From DATJHM01 sp035493895 (GTDB taxonomy: Bacteria; Chloroflexota; Ktedonobacteria; Ktedonobacterales; Ktedonobacteraceae), in NCBI GenBank assembly GCA_035493895.1, contig DATJHM010000259.1:1-10172 (forward strand): 10,172 bases of DNA, given 5' to 3'. The translations under genes and the position numbers were made by a program. The notes below the pieces were generated by a model. It was not told the DNA's origin, ran no database searches, and saw nothing but the letters and a program-made list of their open reading frames with translations. Below are positions 1 to 6,532 of the stretch, piece by piece. Each line of letters opens with the position of its first letter. Within the stretch, counting starts at the first letter, position 1.

Positions 1-408
1 CTGCTCGTTCTGCTCAGTGGTTGCGGTGGAGCCTCTGACCCGGCGGCCAGTGCAGCAGATGACAAACCGGACAGTGTGCGTATCGCAACCGATCCCGCCA
101 GTCCTGACCAGAAGCCACCGGTGCTTACGTTAACCGCCAACAGTGCTCTGGTCTTGCAGCTCTATGCAACGACTTTTGCACTACCTTTGATGCCCCAGAA
201 TGTGGTTTGCACATTAGAAAGAGGCCCACATTACACACTTACATTCTTGCGTAACAATAAACCGCTGGCAACGGCGTTGGCTAAACGCGATGGTTGTCAT
301 CCTGTGACCATTACGGGCGAAAAGCAGGATCGGCAAGCGACATCCGCCTTCTGGAGCCAGCTAGATCAGGCCATCCAAAGGGCAACACCAGCCACCAGTG
401 GACAATGA
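1..408 (+). CDS. Lipoprotein, 5'-truncated at window edge
   Basis: The frame is open from base 1 and ends at TGA 406-408, so the start codon lies outside the window. The first codons read LLVLLSGC, a signal-peptide core followed by a lipobox (LSGC) with the lipidated Cys at bases 22-24. The protein is therefore probably exported and anchored in the membrane by a lipid. After the Cys comes a low-complexity Gly/Ala/Ser/Asp/Pro linker, then a compact domain of about 90 residues with two Cys (in NVVCTLERG and KRDGCHPV) bracketing a YTLTFLRNNKPLATA strand segment; these could form a disulfide. I recall similar small lipoproteins with a 'C...YxLTF...GC' pattern in soil bacteria, but no function is known to me. 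An internal GTG (base 76) could be mistaken for the start, but the lipobox upstream argues against it. It converges on the next gene, 22 bp away. Confidence 0.8.
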   Translation: MLVLLSGCGGASDPAASAADDKPDSVRIATDPASPDQKPPVLTLTANSALVLQLYATTFALPLMPQNVVCTLERGPHYTLTFLRNNKPLATALAKRDGCHPVTITGEKQDRQATSAFWSQLDQAIQRATPATSGQ

Positions 409-430
409 TTTGTTTTCCTCGATCAATAGG

Positions 431-2014
431 TTATATCTCAACTCCGAACATCTGACAGAATAATTGCGTCGTGAAGACAAAAAGGAGCGCACGGATCGTC
501 TGTGCGCTCGGTTTTTGTTGGACCAGTCTGGCAATTGCCGCTGGATCGAACAGGCTCGTTGTCTGGAGAGCCTCCGAAGAAAGCGTTTGTTGCCAGAGGT
601 CTGTCTCTGTGTTCTGAAAGAGAGAGGCCGTGGGCAGGCTCAGAGGCAGTTTGCGATTGCTCATTTCGCCGAGAGTTTGTGTGGCAAGGTGTGAGAGTAA
701 GTTGTTTTTTGCCTGATCAGGCAAGCGTGTGAGCGTATCCAGCACTGTCGCGTGCAGGAAGGGAGAGCGCAGGGCCAGCTGTTCCTGAATCGCTAACTGA
801 TATGCGGGTGCGACCAGGAGATCAGGCAGGCGTAAGTGTAGATCGAGATAGTAGCGGCTCTGACTTGTCCCGTCGAGCTGGGCCGCGTGACGTGCGAGTT
901 TGCGGGCATACAGTGATGATTCCCAGGATTCAGCTGTGTGCAATGTCTGAGCAGTCTCGGCAGACCAGAAGGGAAAAGTCTCAGAATTTGCGTGCGATGA
1001 GAGCGTCTGTGCATACCAGGGGAGAAGCGATTCTGCCTGCCGGGATGTCGAAAGATCCTGAAAAGAATCGGTTGGGCAGAGAACCTGTGCGCCCAGACCA
1101 GTGAGCGCCGCGCGTGCCTGCGTTGCCGTGACCGCAGTATGAAAGAGTTGATGGAGAGCCAGTGGGCGTGTAGAGACAGAGGGGGCCTCAAGAGCGGCAA
1201 GCGTTGCCGTCCAGAAAGAAGGTTGATCGACCCCGGTAATGGCCAGAAAAGGTTGCTGGCAACGGTCCGCAAGATGTTTCACGCCCGACCAGGCCTTCGC
1301 CGCTACGGTTTTCGTATAGCCTAGAGATGAGATCGTGAAGGGACGGTCTGACTGCTGCGAGGCGAGCAGGGTCACGAGCGAGGAGGCGGGACCTCCGCCG
1401 GAGAGCGCAATGAGGGACGCAGGATTATCCTCTGCTGGGAGCAGATGGGCCGTCTTCTCCGTGAGAAGCGAGCGAACCTGTTCGTGTGTATCGGTGGCAG
1501 GGGAGAGCGGTTCGGCGAGATGAATATCTGTTGAAGTGTTCACCACCGTTTTCGCATGTTGCCAGCGAAGAATGGAGCCCGCAGGGACAATGCTAATCGC
1601 CTCAAAAGCGGTCCAGGGAGCTGGAATAAAACCATAGCGCCAGAGAGCGTCCAGAGCCGCGAGATGGAGGCGACGTGGTGCTCCAATGGCGAGGAGCGCT
1701 TTGATCTCGCTGGCAAACAAAAGATTGCCCTGAGCAGGCCAATCCTCAATGTAATAGAGAGGGTGGGCCCCCGAGAGAGGGCGGCGATAGACGAGCGTGC
1801 GCCGTTCCGGCACCCAGTCCAGGACAGGCGGCTCATCGTTGCGTTGAATGGCCTGTGCAGGATCGAAATGCGTCAGAAGTCCCATTCCGGGTTGGACCGT
1901 GCGTGCGGGCTGACCGCCATGCTGCCCAAGTACCTCACCGAGCGCGAGAAGCGTCTGTTGAATAACTTCTTCAGGAACCTGCTCACCTGTAAGCCATCCA
2001 GCGATAACCGGCAT
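431..2014 (-). CDS. Asparagine synthetase-like protein, catalytically degenerate
   Basis: This 527-aa protein has the two-domain layout of class B asparagine synthetase. The N-terminal glutaminase-like half shows RRPLSGAHPLYY (77-88, family RDRxGxKPLYY), LLFASEIKALLA (98-109) and GFIPAPWTAFEAI (128-140). The C-terminal synthetase half shows LSGGGPASS (204-212), ALTGLGAQV (303-311) and LPDLLV...LALRSPFL (396-420). Key residues are missing. Position 2 is Pro, not the Cys nucleophile (MPV). The ATP-binding SGGxDSS has become SGGGPASS, losing the Asp and gaining a residue. SGEGADE has become TGLGAQV, losing the catalytic Glu. DRMSMAHSLE-type residues are also lost. The frame is nonetheless intact and near family length. 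A good ribosome site (AGGAAG, 6-nt spacer) supports the ATG at 2014. It is probably a fold-retaining pseudoenzyme, or an enzyme with a different reaction; function unknown. It is divergent from the protease gene at 2336. Confidence 0.85.
   Translation of the reverse strand: MPVIAGWLTGEQVPEEVIQQTLLALGEVLGQHGGQPARTVQPGMGLLTHFDPAQAIQRNDEPPVLDWVPERRTLVYRRPLSGAHPLYYIEDWPAQGNLLFASEIKALLAIGAPRRLHLAALDALWRYGFIPAPWTAFEAISIVPAGSILRWQHAKTVVNTSTDIHLAEPLSPATDTHEQVRSLLTEKTAHLLPAEDNPASLIALSGGGPASSLVTLLASQQSDRPFTISSLGYTKTVAAKAWSGVKHLADRCQQPFLAITGVDQPSFWTATLAALEAPSVSTRPLALHQLFHTAVTATQARAALTGLGAQVLCPTDSFQDLSTSRQAESLLPWYAQTLSSHANSETFPFWSAETAQTLHTAESWESSLYARKLARHAAQLDGTSQSRYYLDLHLRLPDLLVAPAYQLAIQEQLALRSPFLHATVLDTLTRLPDQAKNNLLSHLATQTLGEMSNRKLPLSLPTASLFQNTETDLWQQTLSSEALQTTSLFDPAAIARLVQQKPSAQTIRALLFVFTTQLFCQMFGVEI
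477..518 (+). terminator. Terminator-like hairpin inside the 3' end of the convergent gene
   Basis: GAGCGCAC (485-492) pairs with GTGCGCTC (502-509). The stem can extend inward by G·U, G-C and A-U pairs to a TCG triloop. Outside a small internal bulge, ACAAAAA (477-483) pairs with TTTTTGT (512-518). On the plus strand the stem is followed by GGTTTTTGTT, the usual form of a Rho-independent terminator, about 70 bases past the lipoprotein stop. On the minus strand the same hairpin is followed by CTTTTTGT but lies within the coding region of the asparagine-synthetase-like gene, about 45 bases before its stop. Its effect on that gene is unknown. Inferred from structure only. Confidence 0.65.
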
Positions 2015-2087
2015 AAAAACTTCCTATAGTCTTGAATAATAAAAAACGCTTATGTGGAAGGAAAAGTCATACTTTTGTATATTTACA

Positions 2088-2096
2088 TGGTATCAT
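2088..2096 (+). promoter_or_regulatory. Possible extended -10 element
   Basis: TGG followed by TATCAT (5 of 6 to TATAAT) makes an extended -10. No good -35 lies 16-18 bases upstream, so it would depend on the TG extension. Transcripts would begin near 2103 and include the 7-codon frame at 2135-2158. Weak, sequence-only call. Confidence 0.22.
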
Positions 2097-2208
2097 GGTG
2101 GCGGCAAAAAAACACAGGGATAGGAGATTTGTCCATGCTGGATCGCCTGTCTTTATAGTTTTTTCCTGTCTTGTACGCAAAGATGGATAAGTATATTTCG
2201 ATTGAATA

Positions 2209-2237
2209 TTGCAGAGAATAGGTTGTTATGGTATAGT
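2209..2237 (+). promoter_or_regulatory. Candidate promoter for the C39-like protease gene
   Basis: TTGCAG (2209-2214), a 17-base spacer, then TATAGT (2232-2237) preceded by TGG, so the -10 is extended and matches consensus in 5 of 6 positions. The -35 keeps only the TTG. The start of transcription would fall near 2244, giving a leader of roughly 90 bases to the ATG at 2336. Confidence 0.4.
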
Positions 2238-2335
2238 CAATAAAGACGCAGAAGCTGTGTTAAGACGTTGGTCTGCGCATATGGTGAAGCGTGTTGTTTC
2301 TTCTGTGAAATCAGGTATGTATTAGGAGCTACTTC

Positions 2336-3349
2336 ATGTTCATCCTCCTGCTCACGCTCCTGGCTGTGGCTATCGCCTTAATTGTTGCTGGGCTCGTGCT
2401 GAGTCCACGCCACCAGGAGAGCACCCCCACACGGAGCATCAGACAGGCGCAACGGCAGAGCGCGCCATATAGTTACAACGTTCATCGCCCGGCAACGAGA
2501 TACGGCTATAGCGCCTATCGAGATGACAGGAGGCCCGTAGGGGTAAACCGACAGATACGAGTACAGCGTTCGACGATCGAAGTCGAGCGGCCGCTCTTCA
2601 CAAATGTCTTTGCCTCAATGAACGTCGGGCGACTCTTTGGACGCACGCGAGCAGGTGAACCGACCCCCTGGTTGGGGGTTGCGCTGATCCTTATCGCCGT
2701 TGTCTGTTTTAGCCTCGTCTCGCTCCGAACGTTTTTCCCCGCTTCCGCCGTCCTCATGGGCATGACCGCACCCGATGAAAGTGTTGCCGTGACACCAACC
2801 GTCGCCAGCACGACTGTCAAAGGACCATCGCAACCGCTTTTCGCTGCCGCAGGTGCCTCGGGCGCTCTGGTACGTCTCAGCCAGGTAGATCCAGCGCAAT
2901 ACAAAAACATACAGGAATATAATACCTGGTGGCCCTCAGCCTGCTCAGCGGCGTCCATGACCGAAGTAATCAATGCCTATGCGCATAAGAACTATCGCAT
3001 CACCGATATCCTGAGTGTTGAAGCCGGGCTGCATCAAATCACACCCGACCTTGGACTCCTCACCCCTTCCGGGATAGACGCCACCGTTGCCAAATTTGGC
3101 TTCAAAGCTACCCATCTCAAGAACCCTTCAGTCGACGATCTGATCGCCATCGCAAAAACTGGCAATCCTGTCATCGTCAACTTTCCGCCGTCGCTCTGGC
3201 CAGGAGGACATCTACTGGTGTTGCGCGGAGGAGATAAAAACTCCGTCTATCTGGCCGACTCCTCAAAACTGAATATGCAAGTAATGGCGAGATCGACCTT
3301 TCTCAAATATTGGGTAGGTTTTGGCGTCGTCCTTACCCCCAATAAATAG
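2336..3349 (+). CDS. Membrane-anchored C39-like cysteine peptidase family protein
   Basis: This 337-aa protein has two hydrophobic segments, about residues 2-22 and 113-140, separated by an Arg-rich, Tyr-containing polar linker (24-110). The positive-inside rule would put this linker in the cytoplasm and the C-terminal domain outside the cell. The C-terminal domain (about 180-335) resembles the C39-like papain fold. WWPSACSAASMTEVINAY holds the candidate nucleophile Cys203. PGGHLLVLRGGD holds candidate His292, and VYLADSS carries Asp308 as the likely third member. GNPVIVNFPP (276-285) is the usual strand before the His. Peptidases of this group cut at double-Gly or other sites, but substrate and activity here are unknown; no ABC transporter is attached, unlike bacteriocin exporters. 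AGGAG (2324-2328), 7 bases before the ATG, supports the start. A strong hairpin terminator follows 9 bases after the stop. Confidence 0.75.
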   Translation: MFILLLTLLAVAIALIVAGLVLSPRHQESTPTRSIRQAQRQSAPYSYNVHRPATRYGYSAYRDDRRPVGVNRQIRVQRSTIEVERPLFTNVFASMNVGRLFGRTRAGEPTPWLGVALILIAVVCFSLVSLRTFFPASAVLMGMTAPDESVAVTPTVASTTVKGPSQPLFAAAGASGALVRLSQVDPAQYKNIQEYNTWWPSACSAASMTEVINAYAHKNYRITDILSVEAGLHQITPDLGLLTPSGIDATVAKFGFKATHLKNPSVDDLIAIAKTGNPVIVNFPPSLWPGGHLLVLRGGDKNSVYLADSSKLNMQVMARSTFLKYWVGFGVVLTPNK

Positions 3350-3358
3350 CCCGAAGAA

Positions 3359-3409
3359 ATAAAAAATCCAGGCTGCATTATATTACAGAATGCAGCCTGG
3401 ATTTTTTAT
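3359..3409. terminator. Bidirectional Rho-independent terminator
   Basis: A perfect 21-bp inverted repeat (3359-3379 with 3389-3409) encloses a 9-base loop (ATATTACAG). The core is TCCAGGCTGCATT against AATGCAGCCTGGA. The outer arms are A-rich on the left and T-rich on the right, so either strand ends in a U tract after the GC-containing stem. It lies between two convergent genes, 10 bases past the protease stop and 16 bases from the end of the deacetylase gene, and should terminate both. Confidence 0.93.
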
Positions 3410-3424
3410 GTTTGAAAGAATGCG

Positions 3425-4252
3425 TTATTTATCCTCTGTTGAGGTCTCTTCTTTCGCTTCAGGAGGAATATAGAGCTTTATTCTGCGGAAAGCCTCTGCA
3501 AACTCCATTTCCAGGCCCTGCGTCTCCTTTGCCTTCTTGGCGATCTGTGCGGCACGCTCACGGACGCGGGCACCCAGATCCTCGCCAGAATTGAACTGCG
3601 AGGCATGGCTCTTCAGCTCCTGGCATTTGAGCTCGATGCTGGCAGTGACATCCACATACGTGTTCTCCTGTGTCGAGCCGAACAGATAGAGCTCGTGAAC
3701 GCGATACGGTGGCAGATCTTCTGCCAGCAGTTCGCGATATGCGCGGGGATTGCCTATCGCCGGGAAAAGAGCATCTGTCACGATACTGCCGGTCGCACGA
3801 TGGTCGGGATGATTGATATGACCGGTCGCGTTCGGCTCTTTATTTGGGTCAGGCGCAAAAAATAGCTGCGTTGGATCATGGGTAACTACCACACGAGGAC
3901 GATACTGGCGGATCAAGCGAACCATCGCTTTCCGTGTTGCCTCATTGTTCGTCAAATGACCATCAGGAAAGCGCAAAAATTCTACATCGCGTATCCCAAG
4001 AACTTCGGCTGCCGCGCGCTGTTCCTGTTCGCGCAGAAGCATAAACTCGATATCTCTATAACCGGGAACCTCACTTCCCTCGGTACCATCCGTCATTACC
4101 ACCCAGACTATTTTCTTACCCTGACTGGCCCAGAGCGCGCTGGTTGCGCCAGCTCCAAAGTCGTCATCGTCGGGGTGGGCACCAATTACCATTGCTTCAT
4201 AATCAGGGGTCGTTATGACCTGCAATGCACCTGGTGCATTTCGATCTCCCAT
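3425..4252 (-). CDS. PIG-L/LmbE family deacetylase
   Basis: A 275-aa protein of the PIG-L (LmbE-like) zinc-dependent de-N-acetylase family, which removes acetyl groups from N-acetylglucosamine-containing substrates such as mycothiol or bacillithiol precursors and glycolipids. The signature AHPDD is at residues 25-29, followed by DDFGAG; His26 and Asp29 are the expected zinc ligands and Asp28 the expected general base. TDG (54-56) and HINHPDHR (145-152) follow, with His151 as the third ligand. RFPDGHL (94-100) is also typical. In many relatives the residue after AHPDD is Glu; here it is Asp (AHPDDDD). The acidic tail (EEKPPEAKEE-like, rich in Glu/Lys) is not conserved in the family. No signal peptide, so probably cytoplasmic. 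Upstream GAGG, 9 bases from the ATG, supports the start. The substrate cannot be told from sequence, and no thiol-biosynthesis partner is nearby. Confidence 0.92.
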   Translation of the reverse strand: MGDRNAPGALQVITTPDYEAMVIGAHPDDDDFGAGATSALWASQGKKIVWVVMTDGTEGSEVPGYRDIEFMLLREQEQRAAAEVLGIRDVEFLRFPDGHLTNNEATRKAMVRLIRQYRPRVVVTHDPTQLFFAPDPNKEPNATGHINHPDHRATGSIVTDALFPAIGNPRAYRELLAEDLPPYRVHELYLFGSTQENTYVDVTASIELKCQELKSHASQFNSGEDLGARVRERAAQIAKKAKETQGLEMEFAEAFRRIKLYIPPEAKEETSTEDK

Positions 4253-4349
4253 AAGTAAAAACCTCGCATATCAATACTAGAATAGCGCTCAGTAGCTATG
4301 ATCCCCGAAACTTTTTTCCGTTGCGGGTTGCGTTACCAAACCAGGGGTG

Positions 4350-5108
4350 CTATTCAGCAAAAGTAGTAGCAATAACTACTTTTTCAAACATTCTTATAAG
4401 GTCATTTATTTCCAGTGGTGAGCCGATGAGCGTATCCAGTCCCACGGCCCGCTCTGCCAGACCCTCACGCAGAAGGTCCTGTTCTGCTGGCGTGTGGCCA
4501 AGAAGTTGTGCCAGCAAAGGGGTATCCCATTGTAAAAGCAGGCCAGCCTGGAGCAGGCTTCCGCTTCGGCGACGAACCATATCAAAGCCTACTATTTTAC
4601 GGTTCCCTGCAACCACCTCGTAGGGGGAAAGCGATCCATAGCAGGAGCGTTGTAGCAGCAGTTCATACTCGCGCGTCGTGGGTTGACGGCGTAGAGCCTG
4701 CTGAGCATGGGCCTCATCGGGTGAGACCATACGCGTTTCGACGCCGAAGGCCCGCAGGGTCTGGACCCAGGCGACGCCGAACCAGCGATACGACTCAACG
4801 ATATCGGCCAGAATCAACGGATGACCCGCAGGAAGCACCACATCCAGGCTTAACAGCCCGGGCCCAACCAGCACCGCCGTGCCACCTGCACGGCGGTGAT
4901 AGATAGGTAGCGTGCCAGAGGCAAGAATCGCCGGATTGACCACAACAGGTTTCTGCGAAAAGCCCAGGACAATGCCCGTCGGTTCAGCCAGAGACCAGTA
5001 GAGAACCGCTGGATCTCCCGCCTGGGCACTACTCAGCAGACGTTCGCTCTGATCGATATGTACCTGTTGATCCGCGATCGATAAAGGATAAATGAGCCAG
5101 CTAGCCAT
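4350..5108 (-). CDS. Lipoate ligase / octanoyltransferase family protein (LplA/LipM-like)
   Basis: A 252-aa protein of the BPL_LplA_LipB fold that attaches octanoyl or lipoyl groups to carrier domains of 2-oxoacid dehydrogenases and GcvH. HRRAGGTAVLVGPG (71-84) is the RRxxGGxxV substrate-binding loop. GNRKIVGFDMVRR (168-180) is the conserved 'GRKIvGsAQxR' segment with the invariant Lys171. LLQAGLLLQ (185-193) matches the LQHGsil strand. A Cys (Cys156 in SCYGSLSPYEVV) stands 15 residues before the Lys, as I recall for LipM/LipL-type transferases, whereas ATP-using LplA ligases lack it. This hints at octanoyl or lipoyl transfer, but is not decisive. Its ATG overlaps the TAG of the upstream MFS gene (ATGGCTAG, 8 bp), so the two are translationally coupled. 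A 97-bp gap follows before the deacetylase gene. Confidence 0.82.
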   Translation of the reverse strand: MASWLIYPLSIADQQVHIDQSERLLSSAQAGDPAVLYWSLAEPTGIVLGFSQKPVVVNPAILASGTLPIYHRRAGGTAVLVGPGLLSLDVVLPAGHPLILADIVESYRWFGVAWVQTLRAFGVETRMVSPDEAHAQQALRRQPTTREYELLLQRSCYGSLSPYEVVAGNRKIVGFDMVRRRSGSLLQAGLLLQWDTPLLAQLLGHTPAEQDLLREGLAERAVGLDTLIGSPLEINDLIRMFEKVVIATTFAE

Positions 5109-6441
5109 TACTCTCTACTTTAATGGCACTCTCCTTCACAGCACTCTTTTTGGTCCAGGCTTGCATAATCAAGCCCGTAATTGCCGCAATCATACTGATA
5201 AGTGCTCCCGCCAGCAAAGCGATAGAAGTTCCGAACAGACGTGCGACACCGCCTGTAAAGAGGTTGCCAATAGGAGTCGTGCCCACAAAAAACAACATAT
5301 AAACGCTCATAATTCTACCACGCAGATAGTCAGGCGTCATCGTTTGCAGGGTCGAGTTCGCGGTTGCCGCAAAGGCAATCTGCGAGAAGCCCACGCACAT
5401 AATCAGTATAATCGAGATCCAGTACCAGTGCGAGAGCGCGAATATCGCCTCTGTGATGCAGAAAAAGAGCGTCCAGAGCACAATATGAGAGAGGCCGGGC
5501 TGTTTGTTGGTCCAGGCCAGCCAGATGGCAGAGAGCAGTGCGCCCGCGCCAAAGGCCGAGGAGATAAAGCCATAGCCTGTCGGACCAGAGTTAAGCACTT
5601 CAGTCGCAAAGAGTGGCAGGACCACATTAAAATTGATACCGAAGAGCGAGACCCAGCCAACAATCGCAATGACAACAAAGACCACGGTGGTTTTGCGAAT
5701 ATACACGAATCCTTCGCCCAGACTGCGCCAGACATTCTTGACTGCCCCGGAAGCAGAGTCGAGCACCGGACGGCTTATTTTGTGAAGTTGCTTCGTGTCA
5801 ATCATTGCCAGGCCAATAAGGACAGGAATGAAACTGAGGGCATTGATCAGAAAGAGCGGAGCAACGCCAAGCCAGGCGATTAAGAGACCGCTGATCCCCG
5901 GGCCAACAATACGCGCCAGATTAAACATCGATGAGTTGAGCGCAATCGCATTCGGCAAGTCCTCGCGTCCGACCATCTCGCTCACAAATGCCTGCCGGGT
6001 GGGCATATCGAGCGCATTATTGATGCCGAGCAATGTCGCGAGAACAAACATATGCCACATCTGAATGCGTCCGGTCGAAACCAGGAAAAAGAGGATTGCC
6101 GCTTGCAGCAGCGCAAACGATTGTGTGAATAAGAGCACGCGACGTTTGGGAATACGATCGGCAATGACACCACCAAAGAGCGTAAAAAACATCACGGGCA
6201 GAAATTGTAGCGCCCCTTCCAGGCCAAGCATAAAGGCATTATGCGTTAACTGTAATACCAGCCATGCTTCGCCCGTTGATTGTGTCCAGGTGCCGATAAG
6301 TGAGAGATTTTGCCCGGTCCAGAAAAGACGAAAATTACGATGTTTTAAAGAAGTGATAGCGCGTAAAAAGCCAGAAACAGGTTTAGGTTCTATAGGTTCT
6401 ATAGGAAGAAGTTCTTGATCATTTTTTGCAATAGACTGCAT
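5101..6441 (-). CDS. MFS transporter (EntS/MFS_3-like exporter)
   Basis: A 446-aa major facilitator with about 12 hydrophobic segments and cytoplasmic N-terminal tail (Pro/Glu-rich, PIEPIEPKP). HRNFRLFWTGQNLSLIGTW (34-52) is the typical N-terminal motif of the MFS_3 group that includes EntS and many drug or siderophore exporters. FGGVIADRIPKRRVLL (89-104) is the loop 2-3 motif A (GxxaDRxxkRR). MPTRQAFVSEMV (146-157) and NLARIVGPGISGLLI (174-188, motif C-like) follow. Such proteins export small hydrophobic compounds by proton antiport; the substrate here is unknown. It lies 91 bp behind a merR gene on the same strand, the arrangement of a regulated efflux unit. The next gene overlaps by 8 bp. 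The ribosome site before the ATG at 6441 is weak (GGATTCTC), and no better upstream start is evident. Confidence 0.9.
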   Translation of the reverse strand: MQSIAKNDQELLPIEPIEPKPVSGFLRAITSLKHRNFRLFWTGQNLSLIGTWTQSTGEAWLVLQLTHNAFMLGLEGALQFLPVMFFTLFGGVIADRIPKRRVLLFTQSFALLQAAILFFLVSTGRIQMWHMFVLATLLGINNALDMPTRQAFVSEMVGREDLPNAIALNSSMFNLARIVGPGISGLLIAWLGVAPLFLINALSFIPVLIGLAMIDTKQLHKISRPVLDSASGAVKNVWRSLGEGFVYIRKTTVVFVVIAIVGWVSLFGINFNVVLPLFATEVLNSGPTGYGFISSAFGAGALLSAIWLAWTNKQPGLSHIVLWTLFFCITEAIFALSHWYWISIILIMCVGFSQIAFAATANSTLQTMTPDYLRGRIMSVYMLFFVGTTPIGNLFTGGVARLFGTSIALLAGALISMIAAITGLIMQAWTKKSAVKESAIKVESNG

Positions 6442-6485
6442 GAGAATCCGTTCTAGTATGAGGAAGAAAACAGCGCATTACGAGG

Positions 6486-6530
6486 ATCGTCATAAGAGAA
6501 CTGATATAAAAGCATCGATATAAGAGAACT
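6486..6530. repeat. Two near-identical 17-bp direct repeats in the merR-MFS gap
   Basis: ATCGTCATAAGAGAACT (6486-6502) and ATCGATATAAGAGAACT (6514-6530) match in 15 of 17 positions and begin 28 bp apart. The gap between them is GATATAAAAGC. They fill most of the 91-bp space between merR and the MFS gene. They could be binding sites for a regulator of the exporter or simply a short duplication; the MerR operator upstream is a different sequence. Confidence 0.6.
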
Positions 6531-6532
6531 AC

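Larger units (their letters stand above)
2015..2335. other. 321-bp divergent intergenic spacer
   Basis: This AT-rich spacer separates the minus-strand asparagine-synthetase-like gene from the plus-strand protease gene, so it should hold promoters for both. Two plus-strand extended -10 candidates share the core ATGGTAT: TGGTATCAT (2088-2096) and TGGTATAGT (2229-2237). A 7-codon reading frame (ATG 2135 to TAG 2158, MLDRLSL) has an AGGAG 8 bases ahead. CGCAGA (2247-2252) and TCTGCG (2272-2277) form a 6-bp inverted repeat in the presumed leader of the protease gene. I found no convincing -35/-10 pair for the minus-strand gene, and no tRNA-like or riboswitch-like structure that I recognise. Confidence 0.6.

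Noticed and set aside
793..1272. A 159-codon minus-strand frame within the asparagine-synthetase-like gene
   Set aside because: It is the +1 shadow of a gene with clear homology, is Arg/Ser-rich and has no motif.
4253..4349. A promoter for the deacetylase gene in the 97-bp gap
   Set aside because: I found no -35/-10 pair at normal spacing on the minus strand and no terminator for the upstream gene, so I cannot say whether the gene is separate or part of the operon.
5092..5883. A 263-codon plus-strand frame antisense to the MFS transporter
   Set aside because: The translation is polar and rich in Arg, His, Asn and Gln with no domain. The opposite strand encodes a clear 12-segment transporter. 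It is a shadow frame.
6376..6401. Short tandem repeat (GGTTCTATA twice) near the start of the MFS gene
   Set aside because: It encodes the PIEPIEP stretch of the cytoplasmic tail. It is a two-copy coding repeat with no wider significance that I can support.
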